A DNA stretch of 64,000 nucleotides from Marinicella algicola (GCF_028401385.1 NZ_JAQOMR010000001.1:374501-438500); one strand, 5' to 3'; positions 51,258-61,638 are shown, counted from the stretch's first letter. Notes: generated by a model not told the origin, from the letters alone. A program made the numbers and translations.

Positions 51258-52238
51258 TCACGGGTGCAGCATGACTTTGCCTTTGCGGCCGGGGGTCAGT
51301 GAGGCTTTGACCGCATCGGTGATCCTGGAAAGCGGGTATAGCCCATCGGTGTCGAGGTTCAGTTCTCCCTTGGCCGCGAGGGTCACCAGTTCGGTGATCA
51401 GTCGTTTTTTGTCATCTGCGTTCATATCCTTGCTGACGCGCGCGCCCCAGAAACCGCGAACAGTGATATGTTTCATGATCAGCGCACCGGAAGAAAGCGG
51501 CATCGGTGCGCCGGTTGCGGTTCCGAAGACAACCAGCTCGCCATCCAGTCCGAGAAGATCAACCAGGTCTGCAGAGATATCTCCGCCGACGGAATCGATG
51601 GAGGATGTTGCGCCGGCGTCGCCAATCAGGCTGCGAACCTTGTCTTTCCAGCCGTCTTCTGATGTCGAGAAGACGTTCTCAATGCCATGGGTTTCGAGTT
51701 CAGCGACGGCTTCAGGGCGTCTGACGAGATTGACGAGGTTGATGCCGCGGTTCTTCGCAAAGCTGGGCATCAGCTTGCCAACCGCGCCGTTGGCTGCCGT
51801 CTGAATAATCCAGTCGCCTTTCCTGGCCTTCAGATTTTCAAGAAGTGACAATGCGCTGAACGGCATGGCGATCAGCTGGGCGCCGGCTTCATCCGGGATC
51901 GCATCAGGAAGGGATAAAAGGCCTGCGGCGGGTGCGATGAAAAACTCGGCCCAACTGCCATGAATACCAGCGATCACAACCCGCTTGCCGATCAGTGCCG
52001 TATCAACGCCGTCCCCGACAGCTTCAACAGCTCCAAGTGCTTCGCTACCGGCGATTTCGCCCGGAAGCTCAGGCTTGTAGCCATAGGTGCCGCGCACGGT
52101 CCACAGATCGTGATTGTGGATCGGGCTCATCACCATGCGCACCAGAACTTCGCCGGTTGCAGGTTCAGGTTTGTTAACGTCCTTGGTGAATAGTGCGTCT
52201 GCGGGGTCGCCAAATGTGTCGTGGATGACAGCCAGCAT
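51258..52238 (-). CDS. MDR-superfamily zinc-type alcohol dehydrogenase/quinone oxidoreductase
   Basis: A 326-residue medium-chain reductase, intact. N-terminal GroES-like fold (VLVRMVMSPIHNHDLWTVRGTYGYKPELPGEIAGSEALGAVEAVG), then a Rossmann domain with IIQTAANGAVGKLMPSFAKNRGINLVNLV; structural zinc Cys residues are absent, as in quinone-oxidoreductase and enoyl-reductase-like members. The PELPGE...GSE segment resembles the PxxPGxEGxG pattern. NADPH use is probable. It stands alone, convergent with truB, in the interval separating truB from rpsO. Confidence 0.88.
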   Translation of the reverse strand: MLAVIHDTFGDPADALFTKDVNKPEPATGEVLVRMVMSPIHNHDLWTVRGTYGYKPELPGEIAGSEALGAVEAVGDGVDTALIGKRVVIAGIHGSWAEFFIAPAAGLLSLPDAIPDEAGAQLIAMPFSALSLLENLKARKGDWIIQTAANGAVGKLMPSFAKNRGINLVNLVRRPEAVAELETHGIENVFSTSEDGWKDKVRSLIGDAGATSSIDSVGGDISADLVDLLGLDGELVVFGTATGAPMPLSSGALIMKHITVRGFWGARVSKDMNADDKKRLITELVTLAAKGELNLDTDGLYPLSRITDAVKASLTPGRKGKVMLHP

Positions 52239-52501
52239 GATCTTTAGTCCTCGTGTGGTTTCTTCGGATGGAAAAACGGTTGTTGGTTGAACAGCGCAGC
52301 CCTCTCATCCGGGATGGTTCAATCGTGGAGCCCATATAGGGAGCGGTTGCGGTTTTGTCATTGAAGGTGACGGATATTTCGCATGGCTCAACAGGACGGC
52401 AAGCCAGTCATTCCGCAAGAGTTGATCTGTTATCAGTTTCAATTAATTGGGGCATAAGTTAAACTATGCCCGTGCGGTTTCTGGGGAGGGCCACTACGTC
52501 T

Positions 52502-53769
52502 ATGTCCCAATATATAATTATGACGGTCAACTTCGCCGGTTTGATGGCCTTGATCGCTATTGCATTTGCTTTGGTGTCACGGTCGGTGGCCGGGCTTTTC
52601 ACAAGGCAGATTCTGTTGGGGCTTGTGTTGGGACTTGGTGCGGCTTTCGTCTCGCTTCAGCCGATCATGCATGTCAACGGATTGCAGGTCGACCCGCGAA
52701 ACCTGTTCGTTGGCTGTGCAGGGGCATTCGCCGGGCCGGTTGCGGGCATGGTCAGTTTCCTGATCGCAGCAGCTACGCGCTACTATGAAGGCGACCCTTC
52801 CGCCTATATCTGCATCTTGTCACTTTTTCTTGCCACCTGCGCGGGTCTTGCCTGGAGAGCGCTTGTCTGGAAGCATGGCAATGTGGGGCCAGGTCGCCTC
52901 GTTGCGCTTGGTCTTGCCATCAGCCTGTCTTATGTCTGCACTTTCCTGTTGCCGCGTGATGATTGGCGGATGGTCTTCTCGTCAGCGATTCCGTTCCTGA
53001 CGATGACCAATGCGATCGGCACTGTCGTGCTGGGCGGCTTTCTGGAACGGGAGCGAAGGCGCCGGTTGCGGGAGGAGAACCTGAAGGATCAGGCTTCGGT
53101 TGATCCGCTGACGGGACTGAAAAACCGTCGGGCCTTTGAGGCGGCCTACAATGCCGAGGTGCTTCCGCAGACGGCGACGTCCGGTGTGGCCTTCATCCTG
53201 ATCGACCTCGATCACTTCAAGCGCGTCAATGACACCTATGGCCACGCCGCAGGGGACCGGGTACTGGCGGGGTCGCCGCAAGGCTGGCTACCTGCCTGCG
53301 CGGTACCGATCTGACCGCGCGCTTCGGCGGTGAGGAGTTTGCCGTCTGTCTGCCCGATACAAACCGGCAGGGCGCTATCATGATCGCACAACGCCTGCGC
53401 TGTTCCGTGATCGAGGTTGGTGAGAGTGAAGCTGTTCCCGGTCTTTCAACCAGTATCGGTATATGCTGGGTTCAGGCACCGGTTGATATGGGGATTGCCT
53501 TCGATATTGCCGACCGGGCGCTTTATCAGGCAAAGCTGAATGGCCGGGATCAGGTGGTCCTCGGCGGAGATGAAGCCGATCCCGGCTTGCGTTCTGTCCT
53601 CAGAAAATCGGTCGGTTGTCCGCAAACCGAAATCTGGCTGGCCGACTCCCGCCTGACGCGGGGTAGGGGCCGGGCAGAGAGTGCAAGACGAGGCCCCGGA
53701 GCGTTGTGCCGATGGCGGGCTTTACACTCGACATTCATGCCCTTTGCCCTATATGGCGGCGAGCATTGA
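52502..53769 (+). CDS. Membrane diguanylate cyclase, 5TMR_LYT-GGDEF (frame broken at 53269-53272)
   Basis: Predicted c-di-GMP synthase (EC 2.7.7.65), about 422 residues. N-terminal five- to six-helix membrane domain resembling 5TM-5TMR_LYT (GLVLGLGAAFVSLQPIMHVNGLQVDPRNLFVGCAGAFAGPVAG), then GGDEF: DPLTGLKNRRAF, DLDHFKRVNDTYGHAAGD and, once the G4 run at 53269-53272 is G5, RGTDLTARFGGEEFAVCLP. GGEEF is an active-type A site, and RGTD five residues before is the inhibitory I site. A C-terminal tail of about 70 residues looks unrelated and may hide another break. ATG 52502 follows GGGAGGG; ATG 52466 is possible. Confidence 0.88.
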
Positions 53770-53852
53770 AAAAATGCGCTTGAACGGCCCTTGCTGGACG
53801 ACATCCCGGCCCGGGCGACCCCAAAACACCCTCATTTCGAAAGGATGAACCG

Positions 53853-54122
53853 ATGTCGATTACTGCTGAACGCAAGGCAGAGCTTATCAAGGAATTCGCA
53901 ACCAAGGAAGGCGACACTGGTTCGCCGGAAGTACAGGTTGCCATCCTCACCGAGCGGATTACCAACCTGACCGAGCACTTCAAGGACCACAAGAAGGATA
54001 ACCATTCCCGCCGTGGCCTGCTGACGCTGGTTTCGACCCGCCGTTCGCTGCTTGACTATGTGAAGCGCATTGACGAATCCCGTTACACGACCCTCATCGG
54101 TCGCCTGGGCATTCGCCGCTAA
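53853..54122 (+). CDS. rpsO: 30S ribosomal protein S15
   Basis: Intact 89-residue S15, binding 16S rRNA in the platform. [67 protein letters not shown] and [10 protein letters not shown] are the universal blocks. AAAGGATG lies upstream of the ATG. Immediately upstream of pnp, a very conserved pairing. Confidence 0.99.
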   Translation: MSITAERKAELIKEFATKEGDTGSPEVQVAILTERITNLTEHFKDHKKDNHSRRGLLTLVSTRRSLLDYVKRIDESRYTTLIGRLGIRR

Positions 54123-54131
54123 GTCGTATAA

Positions 54132-54160
54132 CCGGCGGGCGCGCTGCGTCCGCCGTTTTT
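54132..54160 (+). terminator. Terminator-like hairpin after rpsO
   Basis: CGGCGGGC/GTCCGCCG stem with loop GCGCTGC (one wobble) followed by TTTTTGTTTT. It lies between rpsO and pnp and may act as a partial terminator or processing site. Confidence 0.65.
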
Positions 54161-54404
54161 GTTTTGCGCATCATGTGCGCCGGTTCCAAGCTGTGGCAGG
54201 CGAAGGGATCTGAAACGTGGGCCCGGGGTGAAGGCATTCCCGTACCGCAAGCCGAAACGGACCTGTCATGGGGCAGGATTGCTGGCCGCTTCAGATGTTT
54301 GGAAGCGACAAGTTGTCTTGCCCGTGACGTGTCGAAAGAAACGCTGATCGCGTTGCGCTCTTTTCCCCAGGAAAAGAGCTGCGCGCCATATTGAAGGACA
54401 AGAC

Positions 54405-56514
54405 ATGTTCAACACCCACACAGTGGAAATCGAGTGGGCAGGACGCACACTCAAGCTTGAGACCGGCAAAATTGCCCGTCAGGCTGATGGTGCCGTTCTC
54501 GCCACTTACGGTGAAACCGCCGTTCTCGCGACTGTCGTCTCCGCCAAGCAGGCGAAACCAGGGCAGGATTTCTTCCCGCTAACGGTCAACTATCAGGAAA
54601 AGACCTATGCAGCCGGCAAGATTCCCGGTGGCTATTTCAAGCGTGAAGGTCGTCCGAGCGAAAATGAAACGCTGACGTCGCGCCTGATCGACCGTCCGAT
54701 CCGTCCGCTGTTCCCGGAAGGCTATAAGAACGATACGCAGGTCGTTGTCACCGTTCTGCAGCATGACCTTGAAAACAACCCGGACGTTCTGGCGATGGTG
54801 GCCACGTCTGCCGCGCTGACGATTTCCGGTGTTCCCTTCATGGGCCCGATTGCCGGTGCGCGCGTTGGCTACATCAACGGCGAATACGTGCTGAACCCGC
54901 ATGTTGACGAAATGCCCGAAACCGCGCTTGACCTGATTGTCGCCGGTACCGGTGATGCCGTCTTGATGGTGGAATCGGAAGCCAAGGAACTCAACGAAGA
55001 GATCATGCTCGGCGCTGTGATGTTCGGCCACAAGGGTTTCCAGCCGGTCATCGACGCGATTATCAAGCTCGCCGAAGTTGCCGCCAAGGAACCGCGTGAG
55101 TTCGAACCGGAAGATTTCTCCGCACTCGAAGCCGATATGCTGTCCTTCATCGAAGGCGAACTGCGCGACGCTTACAAGATCACCGACAAGGCTGCCCGCT
55201 ACACGGCCGTTGACGCCTGCAAGGCGAAGGTCAAGGAGCGCTACGCGCCGGCTGAAGGCGAAGAAGCCAAGTACACCGCTGAAGAAATCGGCGCCGTGTT
55301 CAAGCATCTTCAGGCCAAGATCGTTCGCTGGAACATTCTCGACACCAAGAGCCGTATCGACGGTCGCGATCTGGAAACCGTTCGTCCTATCGTTTCGGAA
55401 GTCGGTCTTCTGCCGCGCACCCACGGTTCGGCCCTGTTCACCCGTGGCGAAACCCAGGCTTTGGTCGTTGCCACGCTGGGCACCGGCGAAGATGAGCAGT
55501 ATGTCGATCACCTGACCGGCATGTACAAGGAAAAGTTCCTGCTGCATTACAACTTCCCGCCCTATTCGGTCGGTGAAACAGGCCGCATGGGCTCCCGGGC
55601 CGCCGCGAAATCGGCCACGGCAAGCTGGCATGGCGCGCAATTCGCCCGATGCTGCCGACCACGGAGCAGTTCCCTACACGCTGCGCGTCGTTTCCGAGAT
55701 CACCGAATCCAACGGTTCCTCGTCGATGGCCACCGTTTGCGGCACCTCGCTGGCGCTGATGGATGCCGGTGTTCCGCTGGCAAAGCCGGTTGCCGGTATC
55801 GCCATGGGCCTGATCCTCGAAGGTGAGCGTTTTGCCGTTCTCTCTGACATTCTCGGTGATGAGGATCATCTCGGCGACATGGACTTCAAGGTTGCCGGTA
55901 CCGCTGAAGGCATCACCTCGCTGCAGATGGACATCAAGATCGCCGGTATCACTGAAGAGATCATGAAGATCGCGCTCAATCAGGCGCAGGGTGGCCGCAA
56001 GCACATTCTCGGCGAAATGGCCAATGCCATCACCGAGGGCCGCGAGCAGCTCGGCGAATATGCACCGCGCATCGAAATGATGACCATTGCAGTCGACAAG
56101 ATCCGTGACGTTATCGGTTCGGGCGGCAAGGTTATCCGCGAAATCGTCGAAAAGACCGGCGCCAAGATCAACATTGATGATGACGGCACGATCAAGATCG
56201 CGTCTTCTTCGGGCAAGGAAATCGAAGCCGCCAAGAAGTGGATCCACTCCATTGTTGACGAGCCGGAGCTGAATGCGATTTACGAAGGCACAGTCGTCAA
56301 GACCGCCGACTTTGGCGCGTTCGTCAACTTCTTCGGCCCGCGCGACGGTCTCGTCCACATCTCGCAGCTGGCTTCCGAGCGCGTTGCCAAGACCACCGAT
56401 GTGGTCAAGGAAGGTGACAAGGTCTGGGTCAAGCTCATCGGCTTTGATGAGCGTGGCAAGGTCAAGCTGTCGATGAAGGTCGTCGACCAGGAAACCGGTA
56501 AGGAAGTGGCGTAA
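54405..56514 (+). CDS. pnp: Polyribonucleotide nucleotidyltransferase (two frame breaks)
   Basis: PNPase, phosphorolytic 3'-5' exoribonuclease (EC 2.7.7.8), about 703 residues. Two RNase PH domains (first with [31 protein letters not shown]; second with [11 protein letters not shown] and [20 protein letters not shown], the catalytic half), then KH ([29 protein letters not shown]) and S1 ([31 protein letters not shown]). Breaks at 55594-55596 and 55672-55674, each a C3 run short by one; repair gives [23 protein letters not shown] and [13 protein letters not shown]. Confidence 0.96.
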
Positions 56515-56671
56515 GCCAGTTTCCAGTTTAAGGACGACGCTGCCGAAAAATGCAGCGTCGGACCACGTTTTTGCTTCGTCGCTCAACGTCGGCGGTGCGG
56601 AGGCGTCGTCTTCGAGTTGGAATTATCAGGCGTGAGCGGAAAGCTCGCGCCTTTTAACAGGTGCAATTCCC

Positions 56672-57675
56672 ATGTCCCGTGAAACACTGAAAACGCTTTT
56701 CCATCCCTTCGATAGCGGCACCATAGAGCCGGCGTCTGGCCGCGTTCTGTTTCTGGGTGCTGAGGCCGGCTACCGTCTGCCGGAAGGTTTTTCCGATGAC
56801 ATCGCCGCCGTGCAGCCGTTCTGTCCGCCTTATAATGCGCTTGAGAAGTCCGGGGCTACCGTTGCCCCGGAAGCCGGCGAGGGTCCATTTGCGCTCACGC
56901 TGATCCTTCTGACCAAGCATCGCGGTGAGAACGAAAACCGGGTGGCCGAGGCGCTCGAAAAGACGGCGCCCGGCGGCTTTATCGTCATTGCGGGCGCGAA
57001 GGACGACGGCGTTCAGTCGATGCGCAAACGGCTCGGCAAGCTTTTCCCGACCTCGAAGCGATGCCGAAATATCACGGTGTCGCGCTCTGGTTCACCCGTC
57101 CGGATGACGTGACGGCGGCGATCGAGAGCATGACCCATCCGACGGTCGAGATCGATGGCCGGTTTACCACTGTGCCGGGGCTGTTCTCGCACGACCGGGT
57201 GGATGAGGGCTCGCGTATTCTGGCCGAACGGCTGCCGGCGAATTTCTCCGGGCTTGCTGCTGATTTCGGCGCGGGCTGGGGTTACCTTTCGGCCATGATG
57301 GCCGAAATTGCGCCCTCAACCGTCGGCATCGATCTTTATGAGGCGGATTGGCGGGCGCTCGAGCGGGCAAAGGTCAATCTTGCAGCCATTGGTCCATCCA
57401 CACGTTTCTTCTGGCAGGACCTGGCAGGCGAGCCGGTCAAGACCCGCTATGATCTGATCTTCATGAACCCGCCTTTCCACGCTGGAAAGGCCGCCGAGCC
57501 GTCTCTTGGCAAGGCGATGGTGAAGGCGGCTTCTGACGCGCTGAAGCCCGGCGGCAGGTTGATGCTGGTTGCCAATCGCGGTCTGCCTTACGAAGACGTT
57601 CTGGCCGCCCATTGCAAGAAGAGTGGTGAAGACTATCGCAATGCCCGCTTCAAGCTTCTTTGGGGCGTGAAGTGA
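56672..57675 (+). CDS. RsmC-like class I methyltransferase (frame broken at 57046-57048)
   Basis: SAM-dependent methyltransferase of about 334 residues resembling RsmC (16S rRNA G1207 N2-methyltransferase). The N-terminal degenerate MTase-like half (VLFLGAEAGYRLPEGF...GGFIVIAGAKDDG) and C-terminal catalytic half (AADFGAGWGYLSAMM as SAM motif I, DLIFMNPPFHAGK as the NPPF active site) fit that family. Adding one C at 57046-57048 restores LFPDLEAMPKYHGVALWF. Exact substrate is not provable here. Overlaps the VOC gene start. Confidence 0.86.
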
Positions 57676-58079
57676 AATTCAATGCCCTGATCCCGGAATT
57701 CGGGATCAAGAACCTTGCCACCAGCCTCGATTTCTATGTCGGTCTTCTTGGCTTTTCGGTGGTGTATGACCGGCCGGAGGAGGGCTTTGCCTTCATTCAA
57801 CTCGGTGAAGCACAACTGATGCTCGATACGATCGGCATGGGGCGCACCATTGGTGATGAAACGTCGGTGGTCGGCGGCGGCATCAATGTTCAGCTCGAGG
57901 TTGATGATTTCGACGGTATTGCAGACCGGCTGGCTGCCGCCGGCTGGCTCTTGCTGAAAGGGCCGGAAGTGCGCTGCTACCGCACGCCCGAGGGCGAAAA
58001 AGCTCAGCATCAACTCTGGGTGCGCGATCCCGATGGCTACCTGCTAAGGCCATTCAAGCCGCTTGATCAAGCAGCCTGA
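57672..58079 (+). CDS. Glyoxalase/bleomycin-resistance (VOC) family protein
   Basis: A 135-residue VOC fold protein with FNALIPEFGIKNLATSLDFYVGLLGFSVVYDRPEEGFAFIQLGEAQLMLD, then QLEVDDFDGIADRLAAAGW and LWVRDPDGYLLRPF, the usual paired beta-alpha modules. Bleomycin-resistance-like more than lactoylglutathione lyase; substrate unknown. GTG start at 57672 overlaps the methyltransferase stop, indicating cotranscription. The frame is intact. Confidence 0.88.
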   Translation: MKFNALIPEFGIKNLATSLDFYVGLLGFSVVYDRPEEGFAFIQLGEAQLMLDTIGMGRTIGDETSVVGGGINVQLEVDDFDGIADRLAAAGWLLLKGPEVRCYRTPEGEKAQHQLWVRDPDGYLLRPFKPLDQAA

Positions 58080-58090
58080 ACAAGGCTTTT

Positions 58091-58297
58091 CTACTGTTCG
58101 CCAAGCTTGATCGACGGATCATACTCTTTGCCCTCGACCTCTTTCACCACGGCCTGACCGCAATAGGTCTTGCCGAGAAGCGGGTCGTAGGTCAGCGAAG
58201 GAGAGCCGTGCAGCTCCCAGCCCTTGTTCAGCGCGTCGGTCACCCGATGGCAGAAGCTGGATCTGTCCGGGCCGGTCAAAAATCGGTAGAGTTTCAT
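58091..58297 (-). CDS. DUF1737-family small protein
   Basis: A 68-residue protein: MKLYRFLTGPDRSSFCHRVTDALNKGWELHGSPSL, then YCGQAVVKEVEGKEY. The GPDxSxFCxRVTxALNxGWxLxGxP pattern is typical of DUF1737, whose function is unknown. On the minus strand 8 bases downstream of the CitE-like gene, likely cotranscribed. Confidence 0.9.
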   Translation of the reverse strand: MKLYRFLTGPDRSSFCHRVTDALNKGWELHGSPSLTYDPLLGKTYCGQAVVKEVEGKEYDPSIKLGEQ

Positions 58298-58305
58298 ATG
58301 GGGTC

Positions 58306-59189
58306 CTATTCGGAGTTTCTTGCCTTGGCGAGCAGGGCCTCGGCCTGTTCAAGATGCAGGCGCTCGATCATCCGGCCGTCAAGGTCGATGACGTTATGCC
58401 CGTCCGCTCCCGGTTTCGCAAATGCTTCGACGATGGCGCGGGCCTCCGCGAGGGCGGCCTCCGATGGGCTGAAATGCGCATTGGCCGGGTCGATCTGGCC
58501 GGGATGGATCAGCATCTTGCCATCAAAGCCCATGGCGCGCGCCTCTGTGCATTCAGTCTCGAACCCGGCATTGTCGGCAAAGTCGTTATAGACGCCATCG
58601 ATGACAGCAACATCATAGGCGCGGGCGGCAAGAACCACCTGCATCAGCCAGGGTACCAGATAAGCGCGGCCGGGCGCAGGTGCCACGCCGGTTGCCGAGC
58701 GCAAATCGTTGACGCCGACGATCAGGGCTTCGAGCCTGCCGCCGGCGCTGATCTGCGAATAGGCCCCAGCAATGGCGGCGGCGTTGACGATGCCGGCGGG
58801 TGTTTCGAGCATGGCCCACAGGCGAATGCGCAGCGGCGCACCATTGCGGTTCAACATCGCGCTGGCCGCTGCAAGGTTGGCGACGGTCTCCACCTTTGGC
58901 AGCAGGATCGCATCCGGCTGGCAGGCCAGTGCCGTCTTCATATCTTCCTGGCCGGTCTCGGTGGTGAGCGGGTTTATCCTGATGGCGGTGGTCACGCCGG
59001 TGGGACGATTATGCGTAAAAGCTGTTCCAGGTTTTCGCGTGCCTCGGCCTTGCGGCCATGCGCGACGGGATCTTCGAGATCGTAGATTACGGCGTCAGCA
59101 GCCAGGGTTTTGGACTTTTCAAGCGCACGGCGGTTGACGGCGGGCACAGACAGGGCGGAGCGCCAAAGTTTGATCTCTTTCACGGCCAT
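58306..59189 (-). CDS. HpcH/HpaI-family CoA lyase (CitE-like; frame broken near 59000)
   Basis: About 294 residues, resembling citrate lyase beta subunit/malyl-CoA lyase. Seen: WRSALSVPAVNRRALEKSKTLAADAVIYDLEDPV, TTAIRINPLTT (conserved Arg), DAILLPKVET (metal Glu), RLWAMLETPAGIVNA, GVNDLRSATG and GFDGKMLIHPGQI. One base missing near 59000 (LLRIIRPTGVTTAIRIN). No citrate lyase alpha or gamma subunits are nearby, so a stand-alone malyl-CoA/beta-methylmalyl-CoA-type or CitE-like lyase is more likely. ATG 59189. Confidence 0.87.
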
Positions 59190-59343
59190 ATTCCTAACAA
59201 TATCCGGACTCATTGTATTTACAGTCACATCGAATTGAAGCTTTTCAAAAAATGTATCGTCAATCAATGAGACAAAATGGCTTGGACCTCTTGCGAAAGC
59301 CTTGTCGAAGCGCCAGATTAGAAATTGTGAAAGGAATTTGACA

Positions 59344-59583
59344 ATGGAAAATATCCGTACTGTTTTCATGGCAATTGTCGGTTTGGCCGCCTTGGCGTGT
59401 GTGACTGTCTTTGCTGCTTCCATTGGCCTTGCGCTGGTTGCCGTGCTCGCCGTTCTGACGGTTGCGCGGATGATCGCCTTCAAGCTTAACCACGCAGCCG
59501 TAACGGTGAAAAACCGCGATTGCCGTAAGCGTGATGGCATGCGCGTCTGGGATGACGGCCGCGGCAAGATCATCGACCTTTAA
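59344..59583 (+). CDS. Small membrane protein of unknown function
   Basis: A 79-residue protein: about 45 hydrophobic residues (two short helices, FMAIVGLAALACVTVFAAS and LALVAVLAVLTVARMIAF) then a polar basic tail VKNRDCRKRDGMRVWDDGRGKIIDL. Upstream GGAATTTGACA is a weak ribosome site. I recognise no named family, although similar tails occur in rhizobial hypotheticals. Lies between the CitE-like gene and leuD. Confidence 0.6.
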   Translation: MENIRTVFMAIVGLAALACVTVFAASIGLALVAVLAVLTVARMIAFKLNHAAVTVKNRDCRKRDGMRVWDDGRGKIIDL

Positions 59584-59733
59584 GGTCAGCGCAATTCCTG
59601 TCCAGCCCGGGCGGCTTTCCGGCCGCCTGTTTTGCGGGCGTACTCAAAGGTACAGTTTTTCGTTGAAATCGGCGGCAAAGCGCTTTAGATCGAAGGCCTC
59701 TATAAAAGCTTCAATCGCGCTGAGGGATCTAGC

Positions 59734-60339
59734 ATGGAAAAATTCGTCAAGCTGACCGGTGTTGCCGCGCCGTTGCCCGTGGTCAATGTCGACACCGACA
59801 TGATCATTCCCAAGGATTACCTCAAGACGATCAAGCGCACCGGGCTTGGCACAGGTCTCTTTGCCGAGGCGCGCTATAATCAGGACGGCACGGAAAACCC
59901 GGATTTTGTCCTGAACAAGCCGGCCTACCGGGATGCGAAAATCCTTGTTGCTGGCGATAATTTCGGCTGCGGCTCCTCGCGTGAGCATGCGCCGTGGGCG
60001 CTCGCCGATTTCGGCATCCGTTGCGTCATCTCCACCAGCTTTGCCGATATCTTCTACAATAACTGCTTCAAGAACGGTATTCTGCCGATTACTGTGTCGC
60101 AGAAGGAACTCGACCAGTTGATGGATGACGCCGAGCGCGGATCCAACGCTGTGGTCACCGTCGACCTGGAAAATCAGGAAATTTCCGGCCCGGATGGTGG
60201 TTCGGTCAAGTTCGAAGTCGATGCCTTCAGGCGTCATTGCCTGCTGAACGGTCTCGACGACATTTCGCTGACGCTGGAAAAGAGCGACAGTATCGCAGGC
60301 TATGAGACCAAGCTTGCCACCGAACGTCCCTGGGCCTGA
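59734..60339 (+). CDS. leuD: 3-isopropylmalate dehydratase small subunit
   Basis: Small swivelling subunit of isopropylmalate isomerase (EC 4.2.1.33), leucine biosynthesis, 201 residues, intact. Seen: [80 protein letters not shown] and [24 protein letters not shown]. The large subunit leuC is not in the window, the usual split arrangement in Rhizobiales. Confidence 0.98.
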   Translation: MEKFVKLTGVAAPLPVVNVDTDMIIPKDYLKTIKRTGLGTGLFAEARYNQDGTENPDFVLNKPAYRDAKILVAGDNFGCGSSREHAPWALADFGIRCVISTSFADIFYNNCFKNGILPITVSQKELDQLMDDAERGSNAVVTVDLENQEISGPDGGSVKFEVDAFRRHCLLNGLDDISLTLEKSDSIAGYETKLATERPWA

Positions 60340-60370
60340 TCGGGCCGGCAATCTGATATCCGAATTGGCG

Positions 60371-60396
60371 GGGCCGGTCTTGTGACCGGCCTTTTT
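60371..60396 (+). terminator. Rho-independent terminator of leuD
   Basis: Stem GGCCGGTC / GACCGGCC with loop TTGT, followed by TTTTT. Confidence 0.88.
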
Positions 60397-60544
60397 GTTG
60401 CGGTAACCGCGTATGGCAGCACTCAATCTGGCTCGGCGGGGAGGCATGCGGAATACTGATTCTGCAGAACGGGCGAACATTAAGATTTGCCGCGGTGGAA
60501 ATGCTCAGCTACATTGCATGCAAGGGTTGCATTTAGGAGGGAGC

Positions 60545-60799
60545 ATGCGCTTTATCACAATTGCCGCTGCACTGACGCCTGTTGCGGTGGGATTTCCGTT
60601 CGCTTCGGTCGGACATGAGCTTTCGAGTGGAGCGCCGGTGTTTTCGGATGCGGACTTGCCGCTGTTGGCTGTCACCTGCCAGCGTCGCGATCAGGAAGAG
60701 AGCGGTTCGACCCGAAGATGTTACTATGAATGTCTTGGCAAACGCATTGAGATCGAAGTGCGGCGCTCGGAATCATGTCCGCTGATGATTGATCGCTGA
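60545..60799 (+). CDS. Small secreted cysteine-containing protein, unknown function
   Basis: An 84-residue protein with a strong ribosome site (AGGAGGGA) before the ATG at 60545, signal peptide about 1-21 (MRFITIAAALTPVAVGFPFAS), and a mature part with four Cys residues (CQRRDQEESG, RRCYYECLG, SESCPLM) that could form two disulfides. No family recognised. Followed by a GTGCGGCG.../...CGCCGCAC hairpin near 60860-60890. An upstream in-frame start (60413) would add an unrelated 44 residues. Confidence 0.55.
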   Translation: MRFITIAAALTPVAVGFPFASVGHELSSGAPVFSDADLPLLAVTCQRRDQEESGSTRRCYYECLGKRIEIEVRRSESCPLMIDR

Positions 60800-60894
60800 T
60801 CGGGTTCGGCGAGCTGCAGCACCTGTTCTCAAAAGTTAATCTCGTAGTGAGGGTGGCTGTCGTGCGGCGCGCATTATGCACGCCGCACCGCTTT

Positions 60895-61635
60895 TCAGAT
60901 CGGCACGCCGAAATGGCGCAGGCCCTCGATCACGCCGTCGGCGATTTCGCCTTTGGCCTGATAAATCCGGCCATTGCCGTGGGCAAGCTGCCTGAGTTCG
61001 TCGAAGCCGTTGGCGGGGATGATGCCCCGAACATCCGACACCTCGAACATGGCAGCGTCGTTGCCGGTATCGCCTGCAACGACAACCTCGTCATGGGCGA
61101 TGCCGAGTGTGTCGCAAAGCCAGGACAGGCAGGCGCCCTTGTCTGCCGTGCGCGGCAGAACATCGAGGTCGCGGTCCGATGAATAGACCAGCTTGACCAC
61201 AAGTCCTTCGGCTGAGAGCGCATCCGCGATGGCGGAAAGCCGGTCCTTCCCGGCATTGTTCAGATACCAGCTTGACTTGAAGGCGTGCTGATAGCGTGCC
61301 GGCTGATAGCTGACATCCGGGATATCGCCCATGATCTTTCCAACCTTGGCGACGTCGAAACCGGCGCCGATATAGTCGTGGAAGCCATCGACGGGGCGCT
61401 TTGCCTTATGGTCGTGGACCATGGTGCCGACACCGCCGATCAGGAAGTCGGGCTCCGGAAGCCCGGCTGTGCCGATCAGCGCGCGGATATCGTCAACAAG
61501 ACGCCCGCTGTTATAGACCAGGATCGGACGGTCACTCTCGGGGATCGCCTCGAAGGCGTTCCGGAAACGCGCCGTCGAGCCATTGTCGCCGACCAGCGTG
61601 CCGTCGAGATCGGAGGAGAAAAGTCTGATCGTCAT
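60895..61635 (-). CDS. mfppB: Mannosylfructose-phosphate phosphatase (HAD IIB, sucrose-phosphatase-like)
   Basis: HAD hydrolase of 246 residues, subclass IIB: motif I FSSDLDGTL, motif II VYNSGR, motif III/IV ADKGACLSWL and VVVAGDTGNDAAMFEVSDVRG. This is the sucrose-phosphatase type fold. Together with the adjacent glycosyltransferase it forms the pair described in Agrobacterium as making mannosylfructose (beta-D-fructofuranosyl alpha-D-mannopyranoside). A sucrose-6-phosphate phosphatase role is the alternative. The synthase gene lies 4 bases upstream. The frame is intact. Confidence 0.82.
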   Translation of the reverse strand: MTIRLFSSDLDGTLVGDNGSTARFRNAFEAIPESDRPILVYNSGRLVDDIRALIGTAGLPEPDFLIGGVGTMVHDHKAKRPVDGFHDYIGAGFDVAKVGKIMGDIPDVSYQPARYQHAFKSSWYLNNAGKDRLSAIADALSAEGLVVKLVYSSDRDLDVLPRTADKGACLSWLCDTLGIAHDEVVVAGDTGNDAAMFEVSDVRGIIPANGFDELRQLAHGNGRIYQAKGEIADGVIEGLRHFGVPI

Positions 61636-61638
61636 GGT

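Noticed and set aside
54579..55640. A minus-strand frame of 353 codons opposite pnp, and a similar one at 30457-31668 opposite ftsK
   Set aside because: Both are antisense shadows of conserved genes.
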